Assembly (NCBI GenBank): GCA_916610825.1
Contig: OU744449.1
Location: 16,581,354 to 16,645,353 of the forward strand
Source of the DNA: Haliclystus octoradiatus
Lineage: Eukaryota; Cnidaria; Staurozoa; Stauromedusae; Haliclystidae
Direction of reading: 5' to 3'
DNA: 64,000 nucleotides
How positions within the stretch are numbered: position 1 is the stretch's first letter; every line of letters starts with the position of its first letter. The position numbers and the translations under genes were made by a program. A model generated the notes under the pieces. That model did no database searches. It had not been told where the DNA came from and saw only the letters and a list, made by a program, of their open reading frames with translations. Shown piece by piece: positions 36,481 to 48,900 of this stretch.

Positions 36481-38670
36481 GGCATTGTTTTTGGTCGTTT
36501 TTAATTCCCAAGGGAATTAGGCATTGTTTTTGGCCTTTTTGTATTCCCAAGGGAATTAAGCATTGTTTTGGTCTTTTTGTATTCCCAAGGGAATTAGGCA
36601 TCGTTTTTGTTCTTTTTGTATTCCCAAGGGAATTAGGCATTGTTTTTGGTCTTTCTGAATTCCCAAGGGATCTAGGCATTGTTTTTTGTCTTTTTGTATT
36701 CCCAAGGAAATTTGGCATTGTTTTTGATCATTTTGAATTCTCAAGGGAATTAGGCATTGTTTTTGGCCTTTTTGAATTCCCAAGGCAATTATGCATTGTT
36801 TTTTTGAAATTTTAAATTCCCAAGGGATTCAGGCATTGCTTTTGGTCATTTTGAATTCCCAAGGAAATTTTGCATTGTTTTTGGTCTTTTTGAATTCCAA
36901 AGGGAATTAGGCATTGTTTTTGGTCTTTTTGTATTCCCAAGGGAATTAGGCATTGTTTTTGGTCTTTTTAATTCCCAAGAGAATTAGGCATTGTTTTTGG
37001 TCTTTTTGTATTCCCAAGGGAATTAGGCATCGTTTTTGTTCTTTTTGTATTCCCAAGGGAATTAGGCATTGTTTTTGGTCTTTCTGAATTCCCAAGGGAT
37101 CTAGGCATTGTTTTTTGTCTTTTTGTATTCCCAAGGAAATTTGGCATTGTTTTTGATCATTTTGAATTCTCAAGGGAATTAGGCATTGTTTTTAGCCTTT
37201 TTGAATTCCCAAGGCAATTATGCATTGTTTTTTTGAAATTTTAAATTCCCAAGGGATTCAGGCATTGCTTTTGGTCATTTTGAATTCCCAAGGAAATTTT
37301 GCATTGTTTTTGGTCTTTTTGAATTCCAAAGGGAATTAGGCATTGTTTTTGGTCTTTTTGTATTCCCAAGGGAATTAGGCATTGTTTTTGGTCTTTTTAA
37401 TTCCCAAGAGAATTAGGCATTGTTTTTGGCCTTTTTGAATTCCCAAGGGAATTAGGCATTGTTTTTGATCTTTTTGTATTCCAAAGGAAATTAGGCATTG
37501 TTTTTGGTCTTTTTTAATTCCCAAGGGAATTAGGCATTGTTTTTGGCCTTTTTGTATTCCCAAGGGAATTAAGCATTGTTTTTGGTCTTTCTGAATTCCC
37601 AAGGGATATAGGCATTGTTTTTTGTCTTTTTGTATTCCCAAGGGAATTAGGCATTGTTTTTGTTCTTTTTAATTCCCAAGGGAATTAGGCATTGCTTTTG
37701 GCCTTTTTGAATTCCCAAGGGAATTAGGCATTGTTTTTGATCTTTTTGTATTCCAAAGGAAATTAGGCATTGTTTTTGGTCTTTTTTAATTCCCAAGGGA
37801 ATTAGGCATTGTTTTTGGCCTTTTTGTATTCCCAAGGGAATTAGGCATTGTTTTTGGTCATTTTGAATTCTCAAGGGATTTAGGCATTGTTTTTGGTCTT
37901 TTTGTATTCCCAAGGGAATTAGGCATTGTTTTTGGTCTTTTTAATTCCCAAGAGAATTAGGCATTGTTTTTGGCCTTTTTGAATTCCCAAGGGAATTAGG
38001 CATTGTTTTTGATCTTTTTGTATTCCAAAGGAAATTAGGCATTGTTTTTGGTCTTTTTTAATTCCCAAGGGAATTAGGCATTGTTTTTGGCCTTTTTGTA
38101 TTCCCAAGGGAATTAAGCATTGTTTTTGGTCTTTCTGAATTCCCAAGGGATATAGGCATTGTTTTTTGTCTTTTTGTATTCCCAAGGGAATTAGGCATTG
38201 TTTTTGTTCTTTTTAATTCCCAAGGGAATTAGGCATTGCTTTTGGCCTTTTTGAATTCCCAAGGGAATTAGGCATTGTTTTTGATCTTTTTGTATTCCAA
38301 AGGAAATTAGGCATTGTTTTTGGTCTTTTTTAATTCCCAAGGGAATTAGGCATTGTTTTTGGCCTTTTTGTATTCCCAAAGGAATTAGGCATTGTTTTTG
38401 GTCATTTTGAATTCTCAAGGAATTTAGGCATTGTTTTTGATCTTTTTGTATTCCCAAGGTAATTAGACAATGTTTTAGGTCTTTTTGTATTCCCAAGGGA
38501 ATTAGGCATTGTTTTTGGTCTTTTTGTATTCCCAAGGGAATTAGGCATTGTTTTTGGTCTTTTTGTATGGTCTTTTTGTATTCCCAAGGGAATTAGGCAT
38601 TGTTTTTGGTCTTTCTGAATTCCCAAGGAAATTAGGCATCGTTTTTGGTCATTTTGAATTCTCAAGGGAT

Positions 38671-41600
38671 TTAGGCATTGTTTTTGGTCTTTTTAATTCC
38701 CAAGGGAATTAGGCATTGTTTTTGGCCTTTTTGAATTCCCAAGGGAATTAGGCATTGTTTTTGATCTTTTTGTATTCCAAAGGAAATTAGGCATTGTTTT
38801 TGGTCTTTTTTAATTCCAAATGGAATTAGGCATTGTTTTTGGCCTTTTTGTATTCCCAAGGGAATTAGGCATTGTTTTTGGTCATTTTGAATTCTCAAGG
38901 GATTTAGGCATTGTTTTTGATCTTTTTGTATTCCCAAGGTAATTAGACAATGTTTTTGGTCTTTTTGTATTCCCAAGGGAATTAGGCATTGTTTTTGGTC
39001 TTTTTTAATTCCCAAGGGAATTAGGCATTGTTTTTGGCCTTTTTGTATTCCCAAGGGAATTAGGCATTGTTTTTGGTCATTTTGAATTCTCAAGGGATTT
39101 AGGCATTGTTTTTGATCTTTTTGTATTCCCAAGGTAATTAGACAATGTTTTAGGTCTTTTTGTATTCCCAAGGGAATTAGGCATTGTTTTTGGTCTTTTT
39201 GTATTCCCAAGGGAATTAGGCATTGTTTTTGGTCTTTTTGTATGGTCTTTTTGTATTCCCAAGGGAATTAGGCATTGTTTTTGGTCTTTCTGAATTCCCA
39301 AGGAAATTAGGCATCGTTTTTGGTCATTTTGAATTCTCAAGGGATTTAGGCATTGTTTTTGGTCTTTTTAATTCCCAAGGGAATTAGGCATTGTTTTTGG
39401 CCTTTTTGAATTCCCAAGGGAATTAGGCATTGTTTTTTATCTTTTTGTATTCCAAAGGAAATTAGGCATTGTTTTTGGTCTTTTTTAATTCCAAATGGAA
39501 TTAGGCATTGTTTTTGGCCTTTTTGTATTCCCAAGGGAATTAGGCATTGTTTTTGGTCATTTTGAATTCTCAAGGGATTTAGGCATTGTTTTTGATCTTT
39601 TTGTATTCCCAAGGTAATTAGACAATGTTTTTGGTCTTTTTGTATTACCAAGGGAATTAGGCATTGTTTTTGGTCTTTTTGTATTCCCAAGGGAATTAGG
39701 CATTTTTTTTGGTCTTTTTGTATGGTCTTTTTGTATTCCCAAGGGAATTAGGCATTGTTTTTGGTCTTTCTGAATTCCCAAGGAAATTAGGCATTGTTTT
39801 TGGTCATTTTGAATTCTCAAGGGATTTAGGCATTGTTTTTGGTCTTTTTGTATTACCAAGGTAATTAGGCAATGTTTTTGGTCTTTTTGTATTCCCAAGG
39901 GATTTAGGTATTGTTTTTTAATATTTTGAATTCTCAAGGGTATTAGGCATTAGTTTTGGTCATTTTGAATTCTAAAGGGATTTAGGCATTGTTTTTGATC
40001 TTTTTGTATTCCCAAGGTAATTAGACAATGTTTTAGGTCTTTTTGTATTCCCAAGGGAATTAGGCATTGTTTTTGGTCTTTTTGTATTCCCAAGGGAATT
40101 AGGCATTGTTTTTGGTCTTTTTGTATGGTCTTTTTGTATTCCCAAGGGAATTAGGCATTGTTTTTGGTCTTTCTGAATTCCCAAGGAAATTAGGCATCGT
40201 TTTTGGTCATTTTGAATTCTCAAGGGATTTAGGCATTGTTTTTGGTCTTTTTAATTCCCAAGGGAATTAGGCATTGTTTTTGGCCTTTTTGAATTCCCAA
40301 GGGAATTAGGCATTGTTTTTGATCTTTTTGTATTCCAAAGGAAATTAGGCATTGTTTTTGGTCTTTTTTAATTCCAAATGGAATTAGGCATTGTTTTTGG
40401 CCTTTTTGTATTCCCAAGGGAATTAGGCATTGTTTTTGGTCATTTTGAATTCTCAAGGGATTTAGGCATTGTTTTTGATCTTTTTGTATTCCCAAGGTAA
40501 TTAGACAATGTTTTTGGTCTTTTTGTATTCCCAAGGGAATTAGGCATTGTTTTTGGTCTTTTTGTATTCCCAAGGGAATTAGGCATTTTTTTTGGTCTTT
40601 TTGTATGGTCTTTTTGTATTCCCAAGGGAATTAGGCATTGTTTTTGGTCTTTCTGAATTCCCAAGGAAATTAGGCATCGTTTTTGGTCATTTTGAATTCT
40701 CAAGGGATTTAGGCATTGTTTTTGGTCTTTTTAATTCCCAAGGGAATTAGGCATTGTTTTTGGCCTTTTTGAATTCCCAAGGGAATTAGGCATTGTTTTT
40801 GATCTTTTTGTATTCCAAAGGAAATTAGGCATTGTTTTTGGTCTTTTTTAATTCCAAATGGAATTAGGCATTGTTTTTGGCCTTTTTGTATTCCCAAGGG
40901 AATTAGGCATTGTTTTTGGTCATTTTGAATTCTCAAGGGATTTAGGCATTGTTTTTGATCTTTTTGTATTCCCAAGGTAATTAGACAATGTTTTTGGTCT
41001 TTTTGTATTCCCAAGGGAATTAGGCATTGTTTTTGGGCTTTTTGTATTCCCAAGGGAATTAGGCATTTTTTTTGGTCTTTTTGTATGGTCTTTTTGTATT
41101 CCCAAGGGAATTAGGCATTGTTTTTGGTCTTTCTGAATTCCCAAGGAAATTAGGCATTGTTTTTTTGAAATTTTAAATTCCCAAGGGATTCAGGCATTGC
41201 TTTTGGTCATTTTGAATTCCCAAGGAAATTTTGCATTGTTTTTGGTCTTTTTGAATTCCAAAGGGAATTAGGCATTGTTTTTGGTCTTTTTGTATTCCCA
41301 AGGGAATTAGGCATTGTTTTTGGTCTTTTTAATTCCCAAGAGAATTAGGCATTGTTTTTGGCCTTTTTGAATTCCCAAGGGAATTAGGCATTGTTTTTGA
41401 TCTTTTTGTATTCCGAAGGAAATTAGGCATTGTTTTTGGTCTTTTTTAATTCCCAAGGGAATTAGGCATTGTTTTTGGCCTTTTTGTATTCCCAAGGGAA
41501 TTAAGCATTGTTTTTGGTCTTTCTGAATTCCCAAGGGATATAGGCATTGTTTTTTGTCTTTTTGTATTCCCAAGGGAATTAGGCATTGTTTTTGTTCTTT

Positions 41601-44050
41601 TTAATTCCCAAGGGAATTAGGCATTGTTTTTGGCCTTTTTGAATTCCCAAGGGAATTAGGCATTGTTTTTGATCTTTTTGTATTCCAAAGGAAATTAGGC
41701 ATTGTTTTTGGTCTTTTTTAATTCCCAAGGGAATTAGGCATTGTTTTTGGCCTTTTTGTATTCCCAAGGGAATTAGGCATTGTTTTTGGTCATTTTGAAT
41801 TCTCAAGGGATTTAGGCATTGTTTTTGATCTTTTTGTATTCCCAAGGTAATTAGACAATGTTTTAGGTCTTTTTGTATTCCCAAGGGAATTAGGCATTGT
41901 TTTTGGTCTTTTTGTATTCCCAAGGGAATTAGGCATTGTTTTTGGTCTTTTTGTATGGTCTTTATGTATTCCCAAGGGAATTAGGCATTGTTTTTGGTCT
42001 TTCTGAATTCCCAAGGAAATTAGGCATCGTTTTTGGTCATTTTGAATTCTCAAGGGATTTAGGCATTGTTTTTGGTCTTTTTAATTCCCAAGGGAATTAG
42101 GCATTGTTTTTGGCCTTTTTGAATTCCCAAGGGAATTAGGCATTGTTTTTGATCTTTTTGTATTCCAAAGGAAATTAGGCATTGTTTTTGGTCTTTTTTA
42201 ATTCCAAATGGAATTAGGCATTGTTTTTGGCCTTTTTGTATTCCCAAGGGAATTAGGCATTGTTTTTGGTCATTTTGAATTCTCAAGGGATTTAGGCATT
42301 GTTTTTGATCTTTTTGTATTCCCAAGGTAATTAGACAATGTTTTTGGTCTTTTTGTATTCCCAAGGGAATTAGGCATTGTTTTTGGTCTTTTTTAATTCC
42401 CAAGGGAATTAGGCATTGTTTTTGGCCTTTTTGTATTCCCAAGGGAATTAGGCATTGTTTTTGGTCATTTTGAATTCTCAAGGGATTTAGGCATTGTTTT
42501 TGATCTTTTTGTATTCCCAAGGTAATTAGACAATGTTTTAGGTCTTTTTGTATTCCCAAGGGAATTAGGCATTGTTTTTGGTCTTTTTGTATTCCCAAGG
42601 GAATTAGGCATTGTTTTTGGTCTTTTTGTATGGTCTTTTTGTATTCCCAAGGGAATTAGGCATTGTTTTTGGTCTTTCTGAATTCCCAAGGAAATTAGGC
42701 ATCGTTTTTGGTCATTTTGAATTCTCAAGGGATTTAGGCATTGTTTTTGGTCTTTTTAATTCCCAAGGGAATTAGGCATTGTTTTTGGCCTTTTTGAATT
42801 CCCAAGGGAATTAGGCATTGTTTTTTATCTTTTTGTATTCCAAAGGAAATTAGGCATTGTTTTTGGTCTTTTTTAATTCCAAATGGAATTAGGCATTGTT
42901 TTTGGCCTTTTTGTATTCCCAAGGGAATTAGGCATTGTTTTTGGTCATTTTGAATTCTCAAGGGATTTAGGCATTGTTTTTGATCTTTTTGTATTCCCAA
43001 GGTAATTAGACAATGTTTTTGGTCTTTTTGTATTCCCAAGGGAATTAGGCATTGTTTTTGGTCTTTTTGTATTCCCAAGGGAATTAGGCATTTTTTTTGG
43101 TCTTTTTGTATGGTCTTTTTGTATTCCCAAGGGAATTAGGCATTGTTTTTGGTCTTTCTGAATTCCCAAGGAAATTAGGCATTGTTTTTGGTCATTTTGA
43201 ATTCTCAAGGGATTTAGGCATTGTTTTTGGTCTTTTTGTATTACCAAGGTAATTAGGCAATGTTTTTGGTCTTTTTGTATTCCCAAGGGATTTAGGTATT
43301 GTTTTTTAATATTTTGAATTCTCAAGGGTATTAGGCATTAGTTTTGGTCATTTTGAATTCTAAAGGGATTTAGGCATTGTTTTTGATCTTTTTGTATTCC
43401 CAAGGTAATTAGACAATGTTTTAGGTCTTTTTGTATTCCCAAGGGAATTAGGCATTGTTTTTGGTCTTTTTGTATTCCCAAGGGAATTAGGCATTGTTTT
43501 TGGTCTTTTTGTATGGTCTTTTTGTATTCCCAAGGGAATTAGGCATTGTTTTTGGTCTTTCTGAATTCCCAAGGAAATTAGGCATCGTTTTTGGTCATTT
43601 TGAATTCTCAAGGGATTTAGGCATTGTTTTTGGTCTTTTTAATTCCCAAGGGAATTAGGCATTGTTTTTGGCCTTTTTGAATTCCCAAGGGAATTAGGCA
43701 TTGTTTTTGATCTTTTTGTATTCCAAAGGAAATTAGGCATTGTTTTTGGTCTTTTTTAATTCCAAATGGAATTAGGCATTGTTTTTGGCCTTTTTGTATT
43801 CCCAAGGGAATTAGGCATTGTTTTTGGTCATTTTGAATTCTCAAGGGATTTAGGCATTGTTTTTGATCTTTTTGTATTCCCAAGGTAATTAGACAATGTT
43901 TTTGGTCTTTTTGTATTCCCAAGGGAATTAGGCATTGTTTTTGGTCTTTTTGTATTCCCAAGGGAATTAGGCATTTTTTTTGGTCTTTTTGTATGGTCTT
44001 TTTGTATTCCCAAGGGAATTAGGCATTGTTTTTGGTCTTTCTGAATTCCC
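38671..44050. repeat. 3,388-bp duplication
   Basis: 38671-40660 recurs at 42059-44050 at a constant 3,388-bp offset, with the TTTTTTATC variant (39432 and 42820), TATTACCAAGG and a GCATTTTTTTTGG monomer all in matching places. 35116, 38671 and 42059 form one lineage at steps of 3,555 and 3,388 bp. Confidence 0.83.
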
Positions 44051-44291
44051 AAGGAAATTAGGCATTGTTTTTTTGAAATTTTAAATTCCCAAGGGATTCA
44101 GGCATTGCTTTTGGTCATTTTGAATTCCCAAGGAAATTTTGCATTGTTTTTGGTCTTTTTGAATTCCAAACGGAATTAGGCATTGTTTTTGGTCTTTTTG
44201 TATTCCCAAGGGAATTAGGCATTGTTTTTGGTCTTTTTAATTCCCAAGAGAATTAGGCATTGTTTTTGGCCTTTTTGAATTCCCAAGGGAA

Positions 44292-47200
44292 TTAGGCATT
44301 GTTTTTGGTCTTTTTAATTCCCAAGGGAATTAGGCATTGTTTTTGGCCTTTTTGAATTCCCAAGGGAATTAGGCATTGTTTTTGATCTTTTTGTATTCCA
44401 AAGGAAATTAGGCATTGTTTTTGGTCGTTTTTAATTCCCAAGGGAATTAGGCATTGTTTTTGGCCTTTTTGTATTCCCAAGGGAATTAAGCATTGTTTTG
44501 GTCTTTTTGTATTCCCAAGGGAATTAGGCATCGTTTTTGTTCTTTTTGTATTCCCAAGGGAATTAGGCATTGTTTTTGGTCTTTCTGAATTCCCAAGGGA
44601 TCTAGGCATTGTTTTTTGTCTTTTTGTATTCCCAAGGAAATTTGGCATTGTTTTTGATCATTTTGAATTCTCAAGGGAATTAGGCATTGTTTTTAGCCTT
44701 TTTGAATTCCCAAGGCAATTATGCATTGTTTTTTTGAAATTTTAAATTCCCAAGGGATTCAGGCATTGCTTTTGGTCATTTTGAATTCCCAAGGAAATTT
44801 TGCATTATTTTTGGTCTTTTTGAATTCCAAAGGGAATTAGGCATTGTTTTTGGTCTTTTTGTATTCCCAAGGGAATTAGGCATTGTTTTTGGTCTTTTTA
44901 ATTCCCAAGAGAATTAGGCATTGTTTTTGGCTTTTTTGAATTCCCAAGGGAATTAGGCATTGTTTTTGATCTTTTTGTATTCCAAAGGAAATTAGGCATT
45001 GTTTTTGGTCTTTTTTAATTCCCAAGGGAATTAGGCATTGTTTTTGGCCTTTTTGTATTCCCAAGGGAATTAAGCATTGTTTTTGGTCTTTCTGAATTCC
45101 CAAGGGATATAGGCATTGTTTTTTGTCTTTTTGTATTCCCAAGGGAATTAGGCATTGTTTTTGTTCTTTTTAATTCCCAAGGGAATTAGGCATTGTTTTT
45201 TGCCTTTTTGAATTCCCAAGGGAATTAGGCATTGTTTTTGATCTTTTTGTATTCCAAAGGAAATTAGGCATTGTTTTTGGTCTTTTTTAATTCCCAAGGG
45301 AATTAGGCATTGTTTTTGGCCTTTTTGTATTCCCAAGGGAATTAGGCATTGTTTTTGGTCATTTTGAATTCTCAAGGGATTTAGGCATTGTTTTTGATCT
45401 TTTTGTATTCCCAAGGTAATTAGACAATGTTTTAGGTCTTTTTGTATTCCCAAGGGAATTAGGCATTGTTTTTGGTCTTTTTGTATTCCCAAGGGAATTA
45501 GGCATTGTTTTTGGTCTTTTTGTATGGTCTTTTTGTATTCCCAAGGGAATTAGGCATTGTTTTTGGTCTTTCTGAATTCCCAAGGAAATTAGGCATCGTT
45601 TTTGGTCATTTTGAATTCTCAAGGGATTTAGGCATTGTTTTTGGTCTTTTTAATTCCCAAGGGAATTAGGCATTGTTTTTGGCCTTTTTGAATTCCCAAG
45701 GGAATTAGGCATTGTTTTTGATCTTTTTGTATTCCAAAGGAAATTAGGCATTGTTTTTGGTCTTTTTTAATTCCAAATGGAATTAGGCATTGTTTTTGGC
45801 CTTTTTGTATTCCCAAGGGAATTAGGCATTGTTTTTGGTCATTTTGAATTCTCAAGGGATTTAGGCATTGTTTTTGATCTTTTTGTATTCCCAAGGTAAT
45901 TAGACAATGTTTTTGGTCTTTTTGTATTCCCAAGGGAATTAGGCATTGTTTTTGGTCTTTTTGTATTCCCAAGGGAATTATGGATTTTTTTTGGTCTTTT
46001 TGTATGGTCTTTTTGTATTCCCAAGGGAATTAGGCATTGTTTTTGGTCTTTCTGAATTCCCAAGGAAATTAGGCATTGTTTTTGGTCATTTTGAATTCTC
46101 AAGGGATTTAGGCATTGTTTTTGGTCTTTTTGTATTACCAAGGTAATTAGGCAATGTTTTTGGTCTTTTTGTATTCCCAAGGGATTTAGGTATTGTTTTT
46201 TAATATTTTGAATTCTCAAGGGTATTAGGCATTAGTTTTGGTCATTTTGAATTCTAAAGGGATTTAGGTATTGTTTTTTAAGATTTTGAATTCTCAAGGG
46301 ATTTAGGCATTGTTTTTGGTCTTTTTGTATGGTCTTTTTGTATTCCCAAGGGAATTAGGCATTGTTTTTGGTCTTTTTGTATGGTCTTTTTGTATTCCCA
46401 AGGGAATTAGGCATTGTTTTTGGTCTTTTTGTATTCCCAAGGGAATTAGGCATTGTTTTTTGTCTTTTTGAATTCCAAAGGGAATTAGGCATTGTTTTTG
46501 GTCTTTTTGTATTCCCAAGGGAATTAGGCATTGTTTTTGGTCTTTTTAATTCCCAAGAGAATTAGGCATTGTTTTTGGCCTTTTTGAATTCCCAAGGGAA
46601 TTAGGCATTGTTTTTGGTCTTTTTAATTCCCAAGGGAATTAGGCATTGTTTTTGGCCTTTTTGAATTCCCAAGGGAATTAGGCATTGTTTTTGATCTTTT
46701 TGTATTCCAAAGGAAATTAGGCATTGTTTTTGGTCGTTTTTAATTCCCAAGGGAATTAGGCATTGTTTTTGGCCTTTTTGTATTCCCAAGGGAATTAAGC
46801 ATTGTTTTGGTCTTTTTGTATTCCCAAGGGAATTAGGCATCGTTTTTGTTCTTTTTGTATTCCCAAGGGAATTAGGCATTGTTTTTGGTCTTTCTGAATT
46901 CCCAAGGGATCTAGGCATTGTTTTTTGTCTTTTTGTATTCCCAAGGAAATTTGGCATTGTTTTTGATCATTTTGAATTCTCAAGGGAATTAGGCATTGTT
47001 TTTAGCCTTTTTGAATTCCCAAGGCAATTATGCATTGTTTTTTTGAAATTTTAAATTCCCAAGGGATTCAGGCATTGCTTTTGGTCATTTTGAATTCCCA
47101 AGGAAATTTTGCATTATTTTTGGTCTTTTTGAATTCCAAAGGGAATTAGGCATTGTTTTTGGTCTTTTTGTATTCCCAAGGGAATTAGGCATTGTTTTTG

Positions 47201-48900
47201 GTCTTTTTAATTCCCAAGAGAATTAGGCATTGTTTTTGGCCTTTTTGAATTCCCAAGGGAATTAGGCATTGTTTTTGATCTTTTTGTATTCCAAAGGAAA
47301 TTAGGCATTGTTTTTGGTCTTTTTTAATTCCCAAGGGAATTAGGCATTGTTTTTGGCCTTTTTGTATTCCCAAGGTAATTAAGCATTGTTTTTGGTCTTT
47401 CTGAATTCCCAAGGGATATAGGCATTGTTTTTTGTCTTTTTGTATTCCCAAGGGAATTAGGCATTGTTTTTGTTCTTTTTAATTCCCAAGGGAATTAGGC
47501 ATTGTTTTTTGCCTTTTTGAATTCCCAAGGGAATTAGGCATTGTTTTTGATCTTTTTGTATTCCAAAGGAAATTAGGCATTGTTTTTGGTCTTTTTTAAT
47601 TCCCAAGGGAATTAGGCATTGTTTTTGGCCTTTTTGTATTCCCAAGAGAATTAGGCATTGTTTTTGGTCATTTTGAATTCTCAAGGGATTTAGGCATTGT
47701 TTTTGATCTTTTTGTATTCCCAAGGTAATTAGACAATGTTTTAGGTCTTTTTGTATTCCCAAGGGAATTAGGCATTGTTTTTGGTCTTTTTGTATTCCCA
47801 AGGGAATTAGGCATTGTTTTTGGTCTTTTTGTATGGTCTTTTTGTATTCCCAAGGGAATTAGGCATTGTTTTTGGTCTTTTTGAATTCCAAAGGGAATTA
47901 GGCATTGTTTTTGGTCTTTTTGTATTCCCAAGGGAATTAGGCATTGTTTTTGGTCTTTTTAATTCCCAAGAGAATTAGGCATTGTTTTTGGCCTTTTTGA
48001 ATTCCCAAGGGAATTAGGCATTGTTTTTGATCTTTTTGTATTCCAAAGGAAATTAGGCATTGTTTTTGGTCTTTTTTAATTCCAAATGGAATTAGGCATT
48101 GTTTTTGGCCTTTTTGTATTCCCAAGGGAATTAGGCATTGTTTTTGGTCATTTTGAATTCTCAAGGGATTTAGGCATTGTTTTTGATCTTTTTGTATTCC
48201 CAAGGTAATTAGACAATGTTTTTGGTCTTTTTGTATTCCCAAGGGAATTAGGCATTGTTTTTGGTCTTTTTGTATTCCCAAGGGAATTATGGATTTTTTT
48301 TGGTCTTTTTGTATGGTCTTTTTGTATTCCCAAGGGAATTAGGCATTGTTTTTGGTCTTTCTGAATTCCCAAGGAAATTAGGCATTGTTTTTGGTCATTT
48401 TGAATTCTCAAGGGATTTAGGCATTGTTTTTGGTCTTTTTGTATTACCAAGGTAATTAGGCAATGTTTTTGGTCTTTTTGTATTCCCAAGGGATTTAGGT
48501 ATTGTTTTTTAATATTTTGAATTCTCAAGGGTATTAGGCATTAGTTTTGGTCATTTTGAATTCTAAAGGGATTTAGGTATTGTTTTTTAAGATTTTGAAT
48601 TCTCAAGGGATTTAGGCATTGTTTTTGGTCTTTTTGTATGGTCTTTTTGTATTCCCAAGGGAATTAGGCATTGTTTTTGGTCTTTTTGTATGGTCTTTTT
48701 GTATTCCCAAGGGAATTAGGCATTGTTTTTGGTCTTTTTGTATTCCCAAGGGAATTAGGCATTGTTTTTTGTCTTTTTGAATTCCAAAGGGAATTAGGCA
48801 TTGGTTTTGGTCTTTTTGTATTCCCAAGGGAATTAGGCATTGTTTTTGGTCTTTTTGTATTCCCAAGGGAATTAGGCATTGTTTTTGGTCTTTTTGTATG
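44292..48900. repeat. 2,309-bp duplication
   Basis: Markers at 44292, 44876, 45148, 45839 and 46303 reappear at 46601, 47185, 47457, 48148 and 48612, all 2,309 bp on. The unusual AATTATGGATTTTTTTTGG monomer at about 45978 and 48287 is shared. The second copy differs by a few bases and a patch near 47880-47990 that carries a different variant series. Confidence 0.82.

Larger units (their letters stand above)
31980..37000. repeat. 3.8-kb duplication with a 13-bp step
   Basis: 31980-32680 recurs at about 35780-36480 at offset 3,800. Downstream markers are at offset 3,787 because the second copy has lost 13 bp at about 36471-36475. Around 36990 the offset drops again to 3,555, a loss of 232 bp (six monomers less two bases). 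The rare GGTGTTTTTG and TATTGCCAAGG variants are shared by both copies. Two duplications with internal indels, or unequal exchange, would explain this. Confidence 0.75.
33430..39340. repeat. 3,555-bp tandem duplication
   Basis: 33430-35785 recurs at 36985-39340 with a constant 3,555-bp offset over more than 2 kb, including the 544-bp dimers and the TTCCAAATGG variant. Differences are single bases, for example TTACGC near 34247 against TTAGGC near 37802. The copies are close to abutting. Confidence 0.85.
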